Below are positions 11,526 to 22,120 of a stretch of 64,000 bases of DNA, in pieces. Location of the stretch: assembly GCA_964017065.1 (NCBI GenBank), contig OZ024784.1, positions 15,915,152-15,979,151 on the forward strand, written 5' to 3'. Source of the DNA: Haliclona indistincta (taxonomy: Eukaryota > Porifera > Demospongiae > Haplosclerida > Chalinidae). How positions within the stretch are numbered: the stretch's first letter is position 1; every line of letters begins with the position of its first letter. A program made the position numbers and the translations under genes. The notes under the pieces were generated by a model. That model saw only the letters and a list, made by a program, of their open reading frames with translations, searched no databases and was not told the DNA's origin.

Positions 11526-12829
11526 ATGTCTTCTCGTCTTGTCTGTGTAGACGATTACGAACAAGAGGCACGTTTACGATCAGACAGAAACGCGTGGAAC
11601 TACTACTCTTCTGGAGCTGACGAGCAACAGACGCTGAGGGACAATGTGGAAGCTTTCTTACGGTGAGGCGTGGCTTTGTGCATATCGGCGCGGCATGGGT
11701 AATATCATTATGGTAATATCTGGGTAATATTCTAGATACCGTTTGCGACCTCGCATGCTGCGTGATGCAACTAATACAGACACTAGTACCACTGTACTGG
11801 GACACCGGATCAACTTTCCTGTGGCTGTGGCTCCAACTGGATTCCATTGCATGGCACACCATGATGGGGAGTCAGGGACTGCTAGAGGTGAGGGGCTTGC
11901 TATGCTACATGTATTTATTATCATTCTCCTCTCCCAGCTTGCTCTGCTGTTGGTACCTGCATGACACTCAGTACCTGGTCTACTACCAGCATTGAAGATG
12001 TTGCTGCTGCTAATGGTGATGGTCTAAGGTGGTTCCAGCTTTACATTTATCGAGACAAGAATCTAACATATCAACTAGTGAAGCGAGCTGAGCAGTCTAG
12101 TTATAAAGCTCTAGTATTGACTGTGGATATGCCTGTGGTAGGAAATAGACGTAAAGATGTGCGCCATAATTTTGGTCACTTGAACATGGCTAATTTCAAG
12201 GGACTTATACAGTCATCGATGCCATCTGAAGAAAAATTTGGTGGCTCAGGGGTTTTAATAAATTATAATCCATCAATGACATGGGAAAGTGTTGATTGGG
12301 TGCGTAGTGTGACATCACTGCCCATAGTACTGAAGGGTATATTGACGAGAGAGGATGCCACGGTAGCACTCCAACACAATGTACAGGGAATACTGGTATC
12401 GAATCATGGTGCTAGACAACTTGATGAAGTACAAGCTACTGTGAGTAACATAGTGGTTGTCATCATCCTCACTCTCTTGCTTTATCAGTTAGATGCACTC
12501 TCTGAAGTAGTGGAAGCTGTGCAGGGTAAGATGGAGGTGTATCTTGATGGAGGAGTCAGGAAAGGAACAGATGTACTGAAGGCTCTTGCACTAGGAGCCA
12601 GAGCTGTGTTTGTTGGTCGACCAGTGCTCTGGGGACTAGCCTGCAAGGTGTGTGCCTTCCTATTAGCTATGATGTTGTGTTACTACTGGATTAGGGAGAA
12701 GAGGGAGTGAGAGAGGTGTTGCTACTACTGAAGGAGGAGTTCCATCGAGCAATGGTACTGTCAGGATGCAGTAATGTATCCAGTATCACTAGAGAACTAG
12801 TAGTACATCAACCCTTTTGTAAACTGTGA
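11526..12829 (+). CDS. 2-hydroxyacid oxidase (HAO/glycolate oxidase-like), copy C
   Basis: Five exons at 11526-11662, 11736-11887, 11938-12440, 12489-12647 and 12695-12829 encode 361 aa. The gene is nearly identical to copy B over exons, introns and about 55 bp of 3' flank (matching ends at cggttta, 9486 and 12887). It differs by small in-frame deletions in the variable loop of exon 3 (RHNFGHLNM against [12 protein letters not shown]; loss of several residues after GSGV). Active-site residues are intact ([22 protein letters not shown]) and the C-terminus is FCKL (PTS1-like). It is presumably a recent tandem duplicate with the same biochemical role. Confidence 0.93.
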
Positions 12830-12932
12830 ACATTGCATTTTTGAATAGATTTTTATTTGAGAACAGGTATGACTATGTCGGTTTACTGATTGGAATTGTC
12901 TACACATGCACACAATCACACGAGATAGACCA

Positions 12933-14310
12933 TTACGCTGGTGCTAGTTTTAGAATTCTTTGTAGATAGACTTGTGCTTCATCAGAAAGTGAGGGAAGAC
13001 GTGCCAGGCCCTCCTTTACCAGTCCACACTCATTCACTAAATGTATCAGATTCTCTGTAACAAAAAGAATATAGTACTGTGTAACTGCTGCATGCTGGAC
13101 ATACTGTCGCTGTTGATGATATGGTAAAGAGAGAAAGATCCCCACAGCTGGACACCAGAAGAGGAGGGATGGAGTGCAAGAACAGCTGCTAGCTTTCTCA
13201 CTACTTTCTCCAATAAAGAGCATGGTCTTAGTTCTGCAAAGAGAGACAATTAAAAGTTACTACTATAATATTATTGTTTCTCTCATACCTAATTCTGTCA
13301 AACAGCTTAGCGACCTGCAAGCTATCACAATAACTTCAACACAGTGCTCTAGACGCTCAAGAACATTACAGATTGCAAAAAGCAGTCCATCCACCATTTT
13401 CACTTCCTCCTCCTTCCTTCCCTGAATGCACAACACATCCAGTATGCAATACAGATAACACAGCACAGCATCCATGCTCTCTTCTTGCTCCATTTTGCTG
13501 ACAATCTCACCCAGCGATGTGTTGTTACTTGTTCTTAGTTCAGGCACCAGCAAGCAAGGTGCAGAGATGCATTCTTGTGACAATAGTGACAACTGCTCGT
13601 AGTGTAGATTTGTAGGAACAGATTGTGTGCGGATGAGTACAGCAGAGAATGGACTATGAGCATTGCCATCAGTTTGATCACCGGCTTCTTCTAGTCGAGT
13701 CTCGATTGGTTCTGGTTGCGTGAGCAGAGAAGTCGGCAGAGTCGATTCAGTTTGAAGGCGTATCGCTATGGGAACATGCTGTGCTGGAGGTGCTCCTGTT
13801 GTTCTTTTTTTTCCCTTTCTTCCATAGTTTGTCATTTTTCGCATCAGTGTAGATGCTGTAGTTGGTAGTACAGCATTAGGGCGAACAACATGAAATGGAG
13901 TTTTGGGAGTTGCGCTCTCCTCATAATCATCTGGAAGATTTATAACATAATCATCGAATGCTCTTAGAAGTCGCCTAGCCATTAGTTCTGTGAATCCTTT
14001 AGTCACAAGTTGCTCAACAGAGTGGTTGGATAGCTCAATGAGTGTGAATATACCTGTAGAAATGATACGAGATCCCAGTCTGCAGTATCCCACTGCACTT
14101 ACCTAATAGTCTAAGTCGGTATTCGAGTCGTTCCATGTTCACAGCAGCTAGGAATGTTTTGAGAGTCGGTCCATTGTATCGCTCTTGGTCATCAAGCTCT
14201 TTGAGATTCAGTGCATTTTCTGAGGCACGATGAAGTGGCTGAGTAATGGAAGGCGGAATGAGGTAGTTGAACTCCTGCTGCTCAGAGTCCTTGTCCAAAC
14301 CTGCACCCAT
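12933..14310 (-). CDS. Uncharacterised protein with SAM-like and armadillo-like segments
   Basis: Four exons (14103-14310, 13289-14053, 13105-13233, 12933-13054) join in frame to 407 aa. Residues about 60-105 (LRLLGIFTLIELSNHSVEQL, then GFTELMARRLLRAFDDYV) look like a SAM-type helical bundle. A low-complexity Pro/Thr/Lys-rich middle follows. The C-terminal third (LLFAICNVLERLEHCVEVIV; VLALHPSSSGVQLWGSFSLYHI) has the HPSS..VQ..G..+L..I pattern of armadillo-type repeats. The last intron needs the GTATGT donor at 13104; reading through gives a different and shorter tail. I do not recognise the family. It is head to head with the bHLH gene. Confidence 0.7.
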
Positions 14311-14405
14311 GATATAGCTGAGAGGAATGCGATCCGAGTAAATTCCACATCACGATCAGTAAATTGGCTGGTGTTGATTGCGAGGTCGATGGTTGGTTGA
14401 TTCAT
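14311..14405. promoter_or_regulatory. Putative bidirectional promoter, armadillo-like gene/bHLH gene
   Basis: 95 bp between divergent ATGs, the same spacing as between oxidase copies A and B. Assigned from geometry only. Confidence 0.4.
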
Positions 14406-15388
14406 ATGCTAAGACTTACCACGCCCATCTTCATGCCGGTAACGCCTCTCGAGCGATCCTCGCAAATGTCTTCACAATCTGGATCCACAACAACAGAGCA
14501 CTGTCACACACGACACCGCAGGTTGGCGATGTCCTCTATACTCAATGTCTTTCCCTTGTTATCTGTTTGTAGTGATAGGCTATTACAACGTAGAAAAGTT
14601 CACAGGGAAGGTGAGAAATAGCATTATATACATGTCGAACCAGTATGTTTATCCCTATCTTCTCTTAGCTGAACAACGTCGTAAGCTCAAGATCACCAGC
14701 TGCATAGATCAGATCTCTCGATTATTGCCATCATGTCATTACCACTCAAGAGAAGTAAGTAAAAGAGTGCTTTAATTGCATGAAATCTTCGATTTCAATT
14801 TTTCAGACAAGTGCAGAAGTTTTGGAGAGAGCTATTGGAAGAGTTAAAGAACTGAAAGCAGAGAATAATGTGTTAAAACAAATCCAGTCACCTGACGGTA
14901 AAGTTTCAGTATGGTAGATTTTTATACATCTTGTTTCTGCAGTGAGTTTTGATCAGCTACAGCAGAGAATGAGTCAACTCGCAGTACAGCACATCACCAT
15001 GGTGACTGCCATTCTGGAACACTTGCAGAAACAGCAGAACACCATCAGCTACACACCAGATCAACTATTAACAACACCTCTCGCTTCAGAACAACACGTT
15101 ACATCCAGTCTGAAATCTCCTCCTCCCAATCGAACTTCATCTTCAAAACAAGACACTCTTCAGTCTCACACTGCAGAACGCATGAAGTTTGGTATTGCCG
15201 ATTTACTACCTGATACTGTATCTCGGAGTAATCCCCCTCCACTGCCTCCTTCAGATGCACCTGCCAATTATTCTCATTCTCCTCCTGTATGGCGCCCATA
15301 TAGCATCCACCAAGACACGCCCCCTAGCAATCTCCTTCCTCACTCCTCATCGAATAATTTTCTTGTTGGAAACTTATTGCAACAATAA
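14406..15388 (+). CDS. bHLH (leucine-zipper-type) transcription factor, USF/MITF-like
   Basis: Five exons (14406-14521, 14573-14610, 14669-14754, 14807-14897, 14943-15388) give 258 aa. The basic region and helix 1 are assembled across an intron: QRRKVHREAEQRRKLKI, with the E-R-R pattern typical of E-box binders, followed by SCIDQISRLLP. Helix 2 is SAEVLERAIGRVKELKAEN, running into LKQ...LQQRMSQLAV, a plausible short zipper. The C-terminal half is Ser/Pro/Gln-rich, as in activation regions. Similarity to the USF class is judged by eye; other bHLH-zip families are possible. The ATG at 14406 is the first in frame after the spacer. The stop codon TAA (15386-15388) lies inside an AATAAA hexamer. 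Confidence 0.83.
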
Positions 15389-15950
15389 AAAATTTTATTT
15401 CACCAATCAATGATTTGTTACAGGTGTGTCATCTGTATTGGTAGTAACACAAACACATCTTGGTGAGTGGGAGTGTGTACAGTTGGTACACTCACTAAAT
15501 GTCAACAGACGTTCTTTGTACTAAGATATGTTAGTCACACAAGTAATACAGTTTACTAAACCGCTGCTACTCGACTAAGCCGCCATCGCATGATAGTCTT
15601 AATAATTACAAGTACTGAAAGTCACATGACACCAGCACACACTTTACAAAGCCCGGTACAAAAAGGAATGTGATAAAGAAAAGAAAAAAGAGGGGCAAGC
15701 TGCCGATCGGTGAACGGCAATGTCTTTCTGTGTGCATGAGTATGTTGTGTGCATGTGTGTGTGTCAGTCTGGTCAAGTAGTGACAGAATTAGGATGTTGA
15801 TCAAGAGAAGAATTGCTGGAGAACGCAAGCTTGAATGTGTATGCTTGACCAGCTGGAGTGGAAAAAACAAAACATGAGAGCGTAAGCAAGATCTAGCACA
15901 GAATAGTGTGTACAGAGTACATTGTTGTAACATAAGAAATTTAGCCTCGT
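15389..15950. other. Intergenic stretch, no recognised gene
   Basis: This is the 3' flank of the bHLH gene: AT-rich with a short tgtgtg-rich run near 15750. Small open frames on the minus strand here have no family resemblance. Confidence 0.5.
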
Positions 15951-16654
15951 CCCCAGGCTCTCTGTTCCGTCAGAGAGCCTGGTCTCTAATCTCACGTGAG
16001 CACACCCAAAAAAGTGCAAATATTAATGAGCGTGGGTGTAATAAACCGCACGCCCACGATGCTTGATGTCGGTCTCGTTAATTCTATGCTTGAGCATTTT
16101 GTTCTCTTCTGCAGCTTCACACAATCTTTTCTCAGCCAATTCTGCTCTTCTAGCTGTAACTGAACAACATCTTCTAAAGATGCAGCCGAAGTGTGGCTGT
16201 CCCCAGGCTTAGTTTCAATGCCTAAAACATGTGTGTGGCGTAGCTTTCCAAGTCTCTTTGTGCTGGACATCGGAAAAGCTTCCTTGATGAAGCCTTTGAC
16301 GACTATGTCATTGTACGTACGGTGAGGAAAGTGTAGCTCGATATCGTCCTTCAGAGTCTGGTACTTTACCTGTTTTGACGGAGTAGGAACATCGGTCCCC
16401 ATTAGCTGCTTCCTCATAGTGGCTCTTTAGCCATTTAGATTCATCTGACGGCTCCGCGGCCATCCCGAACGTGATGCTACAGACCTTGATCGCCTCTGAC
16501 AGCAAGACTGTGACGAACGCTGCACATGTGCGTGGGCATGTTGGGTCGAGAGCGTTGATCGTGCCCACGCACACTAATCACCTGTCTACCCCACGTGAGA
16601 TTAGAGACCAGGCTCCCTGACGGAACAAAATTCCGAGAGGGGTGGAGCCTGGGG
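15951..16654 (-). mobile_element. TIR-flanked element carrying a broken RFX-like winged-helix frame
   Basis: The ends are inverted copies of each other: ccccaggctc...gagagcctggtctctaatctcacgtg at the left, cacgtgagattagagaccaggctccctgacgg...gagcctgggg at the right. On the minus strand one frame gives ESKWLKSHYEEAANG (about 16460-16400). A second, overlapping frame continues GTDVPTPSKQVKYQ, NDIVVKGFIKEAFP, KRLGKLRHTHVLGI, then a Gln/Glu-rich helix. Together they resemble an RFX-type DNA-binding domain (W+..+YE...; F.K.++..FP....RLG.R.....+GI) interrupted by a frameshift near 16395. No transposase is seen. Confidence 0.6.
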
Positions 16655-16889
16655 AAAATGTATGCGTATTCAGCTGCAGTGTTTTGGCTGTTTACATGAC
16701 GCTGTTTACATGACACTGTTTTGCCAGTGGAAGTTAATTTAATCTATGGAATGTGGGTGTGGCATTTTAGGCGAGCACGCAGCTGCACGCTGGTACTCGC
16801 TTGTACGCACGAACCAAAGCGAAATAAGAAACTTTTTGTTGATAGATGTTGTTTGAAGACTCTTCCTAGCATTGTATACAAGTATAAAG

Positions 16890-18895
16890 GCTGAGATACG
16901 CCAGGAGCCCATAAGAGGAAGGAGCGTTCAGCTGCAATTTAGCCAAACGTAAACTCCGCCGCGCGCTGGTGGCCGCATGCAAAAAACTTCCCTATACAGT
17001 GCTTCCCGCTTAGAGAGTCCAATTGTGATGTTTTTACATAATATGCTGTAAAACTTTTACCAAAGGTCTTCAAATCTGGTCTGAAGTATGGTATATCATT
17101 GTAGATTATGTGCATCAAATATGACAGCTCACAACCAACTATTGCAAAAGTTATCAACTATTAATTATAGGTCACTGGCTAAGCTCAGTAGCTGAAGTTT
17201 TTAGGCTTGGAAATGGCTATTTGGCTGAGTTAAGAAAATTCACTTTACACACAGCTCACAGAATGGCCCATCTTTCACTACAGCAAGTTTGCAAGCTCAA
17301 CTTCCTTGCACAACGTTTTACGGTACAGAAATGCACCAAAAACGTGTGTTTTTGGAGTCACTGAAGTTTTTAGGCTTGCATTTGCGCATTTTTGCGAGTT
17401 AAGAACACAGATTTGTGCAGTGGATAGCCAGATACCTGAACTTTTCACCTGCGTTGGAATTATAAGCGTAGCTTAAACCATGAGCGCACACGATCGTCGA
17501 GAAAGTGCAGTTCTGCTGTTCTTCGTCGCGTTAATGAGATTCATCTAGAGAAAGTAGTTTATCGATGACTCGTTTCCGCTCGCGCAGGGCCGCTTTTGTT
17601 GACCGGTGACAAGATGGCTGCTGATTGACAGCCCTAGTTTCGCTTCGTTCTCGGTCAGTTGCAGTTTTACCGGATAAAAAGTCGATCATTTTGTTAAACA
17701 ATTGCAACTGATCGAGAAGGAAGCAAAACNNNNNNNNNNNNNNNNNNNNNNNNNNNNNNNNNNNNNNNNNNNNNNNNNNNNNNNNNNNNNNNNNNNNNNN
17801 NNNNNNNNNNNNNNNNNNNNNNNNNNNNNNNNNNNNNNNNNNNNNNNNNNNNNNNNNNNNNNNNNNNNNNNNNNNNNNNNNNNNNNNNNNNNNNNNNNNN
17901 NNNNNNNNNNNNNNNNNNNNNNNNNNNNNCGCGTTAATGAGATTCATCTAGAGAAAGTAGTTTATCGATGACTCGTTTCCGCTCGCGCAGGGCCGCTTTT
18001 GTTGACCATTGACAAGATGGCTGCTGATTGACAGCCCTAGTTTTGCTTCGTTCTCGATCAGTTGCAGTTTTACCGGATGAAAAGTCGATCATTTTGTTAA
18101 ACAATTGCAACTGATCGAGAAGGAAGCAAAACTAGGGCTGTCAATCAGCAGCCATCTTGTCACCGGTCAACAAAAGCGGCCCTGCGCGAGCGGAAACGAG
18201 TCATCGATAAACTACTTTCTCTAGATGAATCTCATTAACGCGACGAAGAACAGCAGAACTGCACTTTCTCGACGATCGTGTGCGCTCATGGTTTAAGCTA
18301 CGCTTATAATTCCAACGCAGGTGAAAAGTTCAGGTATCTGGCTATCCATTGCACAAATCTGTGTTCTTAACTCGCAAAAATGCGCAAATGCAAGCCTAAA
18401 AACTTCAGTGACTCCAAAAACACACGTTTTTGGTGCATTTCTGTACCGTAAAACGTTGTGCAAGGAAGTTGAGCTTGCAAACTTGCTGTAGTGAAAGATG
18501 GGCCATTCTGTGAGCTGTGTGTAAAGTGAATTTTCTTAACTCAGCCAAATAGCCATTTCCAAGCCTAAAAACTTCAGCTACTGAGCTTAGCCAGTGACCT
18601 ATAATTAATAGTTGATAAATTTTGCAATAGTTGGTTGTGAGCTGTCATATTTGATGCACATAATCTACAATGATATACCATACTTCAGACCAGATTTGAA
18701 GATTGTATTACCTTTGGTAAAATGTTTACAGCATATTATGTAAAAACATCACAATTGGACTCTCTAAGCGGGAAGCACTGTATAGGGAAGTTTTTTGACG
18801 CGCAAGGCGGCGGAGTTTACGTTTGGCTATTACTACACGGGCGATTGGAGTTGAACGCTCCTTCCCCTTATGGGCTCCTGGATACGCTCATACAA
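16890..18895. repeat. Large palindrome (arms about 0.8 kb) containing the assembly gap
   Basis: The left arm from about 16890 (ccaggagcccataag...) is the reverse complement of the right arm ending about 18895 (...cttatgggctcctgg), with a few percent differences. The centre near 18085 holds gcagttttaccgg...aacaattgcaactg. Within each arm the phrase ctgaagtttttaggcttg occurs twice. No protein-coding signal is recognised. It resembles a foldback element or a hairpin repeat. Confidence 0.85.
17730..17929. other. Assembly gap of 200 N
   Basis: A run of exactly 200 N. About 205 bp on its left (from cgcgttaatgagattc, 17528) are repeated in direct orientation immediately to its right (from 17930). 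The gap is therefore flanked by a duplicated palindrome core, and its length is probably a placeholder. Confidence 0.99.
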
Positions 18896-18913
18896 AAAGT
18901 TTGAAATCGTTTT

Positions 18914-19108
18914 GGGGTGTTTACACGAGAAAAATCATTGTTTTACTCGTCGCCGTTTTTCATATATTCACTTTGGTACCCGTATTGAAAAGTGAAACGT
19001 TTTGATGCTCGTTTTCATCGAATGCGTGTAAACGGGAGGCCTATCCGGTAAGAAATCAATGCGTTTTGCACTAAAAACGCTCGAGATCGTCTACGTGTAA
19101 ACGCCGCC
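18914..19108. mobile_element. Possible small MITE
   Basis: ggggtgtttacacg at the left and cgtgtaaacgccgcc at the right form imperfect inverted ends about 195 bp apart. A further cgtgtaaacggga word lies inside. It abuts the 3' end of the hnRNP L gene. Confidence 0.45.
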
Positions 19109-19134
19109 TCAAATTATGAGCTTATAAAAGTTTT

Positions 19135-21978
19135 TCATGAGCACATCATGTTTACTGATAGCTGCAAATCTCCTAATCCTACATTAGTGGGCTTACTGCT
19201 GGACATTGCTGTCTGATGGTTAGCAAGAACAAATGCATCCAAAGCAGCATCTTCCTCGGTCCATTCGAGCAGTCCTGTAGCACTCTTTGTCCCTGAGCAA
19301 ATAAACAATTAGACAATTAGAAATTATAAACAATTAGAAAAGGGCATAACTATCATGCAAAATTACCTTGAGAAAAGAACTTGATTGAAGATGGTGGCTG
19401 AGCTTGGACATTAGTGAATAGCTGAAAAGCGAACAGAAGAGAATGGTGGTGAGTAAGTGAGAGAAGTACCCACCTCTCTGAGTGTCTCTTCAGTGCTGTC
19501 CGGTGGACTATTGTAGAAGTGCATAATCTTTCCAGGACTAATGATACGATTCTTACTGGTACCTTCAGCTGTTACAAACCTGTACGTGTGCAACATATAA
19601 TGACATAAGACTGGGATCTAGCCCACCTGTTATTGCGTGATTGTGAAAAATCTTTCCAGCAAGGTGACCCATCACCCAACACCTCACCTTGACTATAGTC
19701 AGCAATGTAGCTGTGACGAGAGAAGCTGAGAAACACACATCATGATTTGACATTCCCATCTCCTCACTCACTTCAGTTCCAATGTCTGTCCAAGTAGCTT
19801 GTGACCGTGGAGATGCTGTATGGCATTGCGGGCACCCTGAGGTGCGTCCATGTGAGCCATAGCTGTACCTGGCTTGTTGACCAGAATCTTAACCTACAAA
19901 CAGTACAGATCAATTCAACACTTGCGCACACACACATACAGCATACCTTGAGCACATTTCCATACGAGCAGAGTAAGTTGAACAAGTGGTCACACCCAAC
20001 ACGATTGGCAGCCAGTCCATAGATCATAATGACTGAACCACCACCAGCGGCTGCAGCTCCTGCACCAGCAGCTGCAGCTGCTGCTCCACCTGTCATTGGT
20101 GGAGTTCCCACCATGCCATAGGATGGTGCTCCTGGTTGTGGACCAGGAGGTCCCACAGCTGGTATAACAGAGAATAATGTGCGAGTATGTGATTATTGTG
20201 GCTTACGATATTGTGGGGTGGCACTATATGGCCGTATCTGAGGTTGTTGCTGGAGGGGGAGGCGACCAAAACCAGACTGGAGTCGCTGACCTATGTATTT
20301 GTGATGCGCATATGAATGTCAATTTTAAAATGATTGTGTTGGTGTCAGTGGTGATAGTGCTAGTATTACAGTCAATGGTGAGTCAGCAAGTCCCAGTCTC
20401 GTACCAGTCACCCACCAATGATGACAGTTGGTCTAATGACGGCAGTTTCCTGCAATATTGTGACGCAGAGCGTGTGCTCACATGCTGGTGCGTGCTGGGG
20501 CACGTGTGGTGGTGATGGCAGAATAAAAACATTGGACTGAGGAGGTGTAAAAAAGCTACAACTAACTAGCGTGGTAGTATGAGTGCGGCAGTGTTCCTTG
20601 TGTGCAGTACAGTGCTGTAAGAGATTCTAGTACTAGATGAGTACTGTGTAGTGTGTGAGAGAAGAGTGCTGAGACTAACCTTGGACAGTATAGTCATAGG
20701 TCATGTCATCATTCTTAAATACATTCAGTCGTGAAGTCTACAGTAGAGACATCACAAGCACACATGATCATATTTACACACACCTTAGCATATTCAATCT
20801 TCAAAGTGCAACAGCCGGCGTATATATCTGCCCCATCCAGCTGTGCTTTAGCACGCTGAGCTGATGTATTTGAGTCAAACCTTCAAAATATGGAAAAACA
20901 AGTTTATAAACTGAAAGAGTTGTTAGCATTCCAGCTGCAACATTTGTTGTGTTTCACTTTTATCGAGAGTATTACACAAATGCAACAACAAAAGAATATA
21001 TGTAATAATGCATACTCGACTAAGCATTGGAGTCCATTCTTGCGAAAGATGACAACGCGTTGAACAAATCCATACGGACTACAAATAGTGCGAATAACAT
21101 CCTGTGAGAGATGTTAAAGTACTATAGTTAGCAAACAATAATCATTTCCCTACCACAGTGATAGGATAGAGAGGGTTAAAGATAGTGAAGAGTAGTATGT
21201 GATTTGCAGGCGGGTCATTGGGCTCGTTGCCAACACTATTAGGAGACACTCCGTAAGGAGATCTGGAGAGAAAATAGAGTGTGTTGGATTTTACTAGGGG
21301 TCGGATCTGTGACAGTCAGGGGCATGGAGTGATAAGGGGGAGGAGAGAGGGAGGTATTGTTGTGACAGCTACCTAGTAATCTCTTGACTGGTAGAATAAT
21401 TGAAGTATATAGGCCTGTCCATAATGTATATTTGACTAGTTTGCTGTGTAAACGAAAGGTGTGGTCAAGGATCCATAGAGAAGCTGGTAATGGCAGCTTA
21501 CCTGGCAATGAGTGACACAGGCTATAGCTGACTCCAATTTCTCGAATTCAACCAGAGCTTGACGGAGCTTTGGCATCATCGTCAAGTAACTGAAAAGATG
21601 ATAAAATCTGTCACTGAGTATCTTACAAATAATTATTATGGTTGGCACTGGATAAAGCATTGTACACTGTACTACATGTATAGCATACATTTAGGCGCCA
21701 TTTTATGTATACACAATATTACAACACATGTGTGATCAGTTGCCTTACCTGATTTTTCCAAATTGCGCAAGAGCATTAATGAGCACCTGGTGAGTGCAGC
21801 CATCGGGAACAGCTCTCGCGTGGACAACTAGAGATGGCGGAGCGTTGTGTGGGTCTAACTGACCCTTGGGTGACTGTCCTACTCCTTGATCCTCCAGCTT
21901 TCTACGCTTTTGCTCACTCCCAAATTGTCCGAAACTTGATCCTATTCCGTCCAGAGGCAGCGAGTGCTTCTCTGCCAT
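19135..21978 (-). CDS. HNRNPL: hnRNP L-like RNA-binding protein, four RRMs
   Basis: hnRNP L/LL proteins bind CA-rich RNA and regulate splicing in the nucleus. The ATG is at 21978 (MAEKHSLPLDG). Segments in order: RRM1 in exons 21749-21978 and 21502-21589 (PSLVVHARAVPDG, ALVEFEKLESA); RRM2 from about 21262 (NHILLFTIFNPLYPITV, GLQCLVEFDS, CTLKIEYAK); a Gln/Pro/Gly and Ala/Gly-rich linker (about 20050-20290); RRM3 (VIMIYGLAANRVGCDHLFNL, KPGTAMAHMD); RRM4 (KIMHFYNSPPDSTEETLREV, SATGLLEWTEEDAAL). The RRM order, the CDHLFNLLC..GNV motif and the alanine/glycine linker are typical of this family. The stop is at 19135, after a short tail. I did not verify every splice site between 20290 and 21260. It is head to head with the LRRK-like gene. 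Confidence 0.9.
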
Positions 21979-22120
21979 GATATAACAACTGAGACCGAGC
22001 ACATGCGACACACCGTAAATGACATTTACGATCCGTACACCTCCGTATGTTTTCCGTGTTTGACATGGACATCTCCGTACACTCAATGCATGGTCTTGTG
22101 ATCCATAGGGAAGCCCCAAA
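21979..22120. promoter_or_regulatory. Putative bidirectional promoter, hnRNP L/LRRK-like
   Basis: 142 bp between divergent start codons. It contains ttccgtgtttgac and repeated ccgta words but no TATA box that I can support. Confidence 0.4.

Noticed and set aside
13055..13090. A 23-nt intron in the armadillo-like gene
   Set aside because: It would join the frame, but it is too short to splice; the GTATGT donor about 25 bp further upstream gives the same frame with a normal length of about 50 nt.
17531..17971. Open frames spanning the N run on both strands
   Set aside because: They are open only because the N bases hide stops; the flanks are palindromic repeat.
20365..20520. Possible extra minus-strand exon in the hnRNP L gene (KLPSLDQLSSLVGDWY...)
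   Set aside because: It reaches a stop before any donor and has no counterpart in the family; probably intron sequence.
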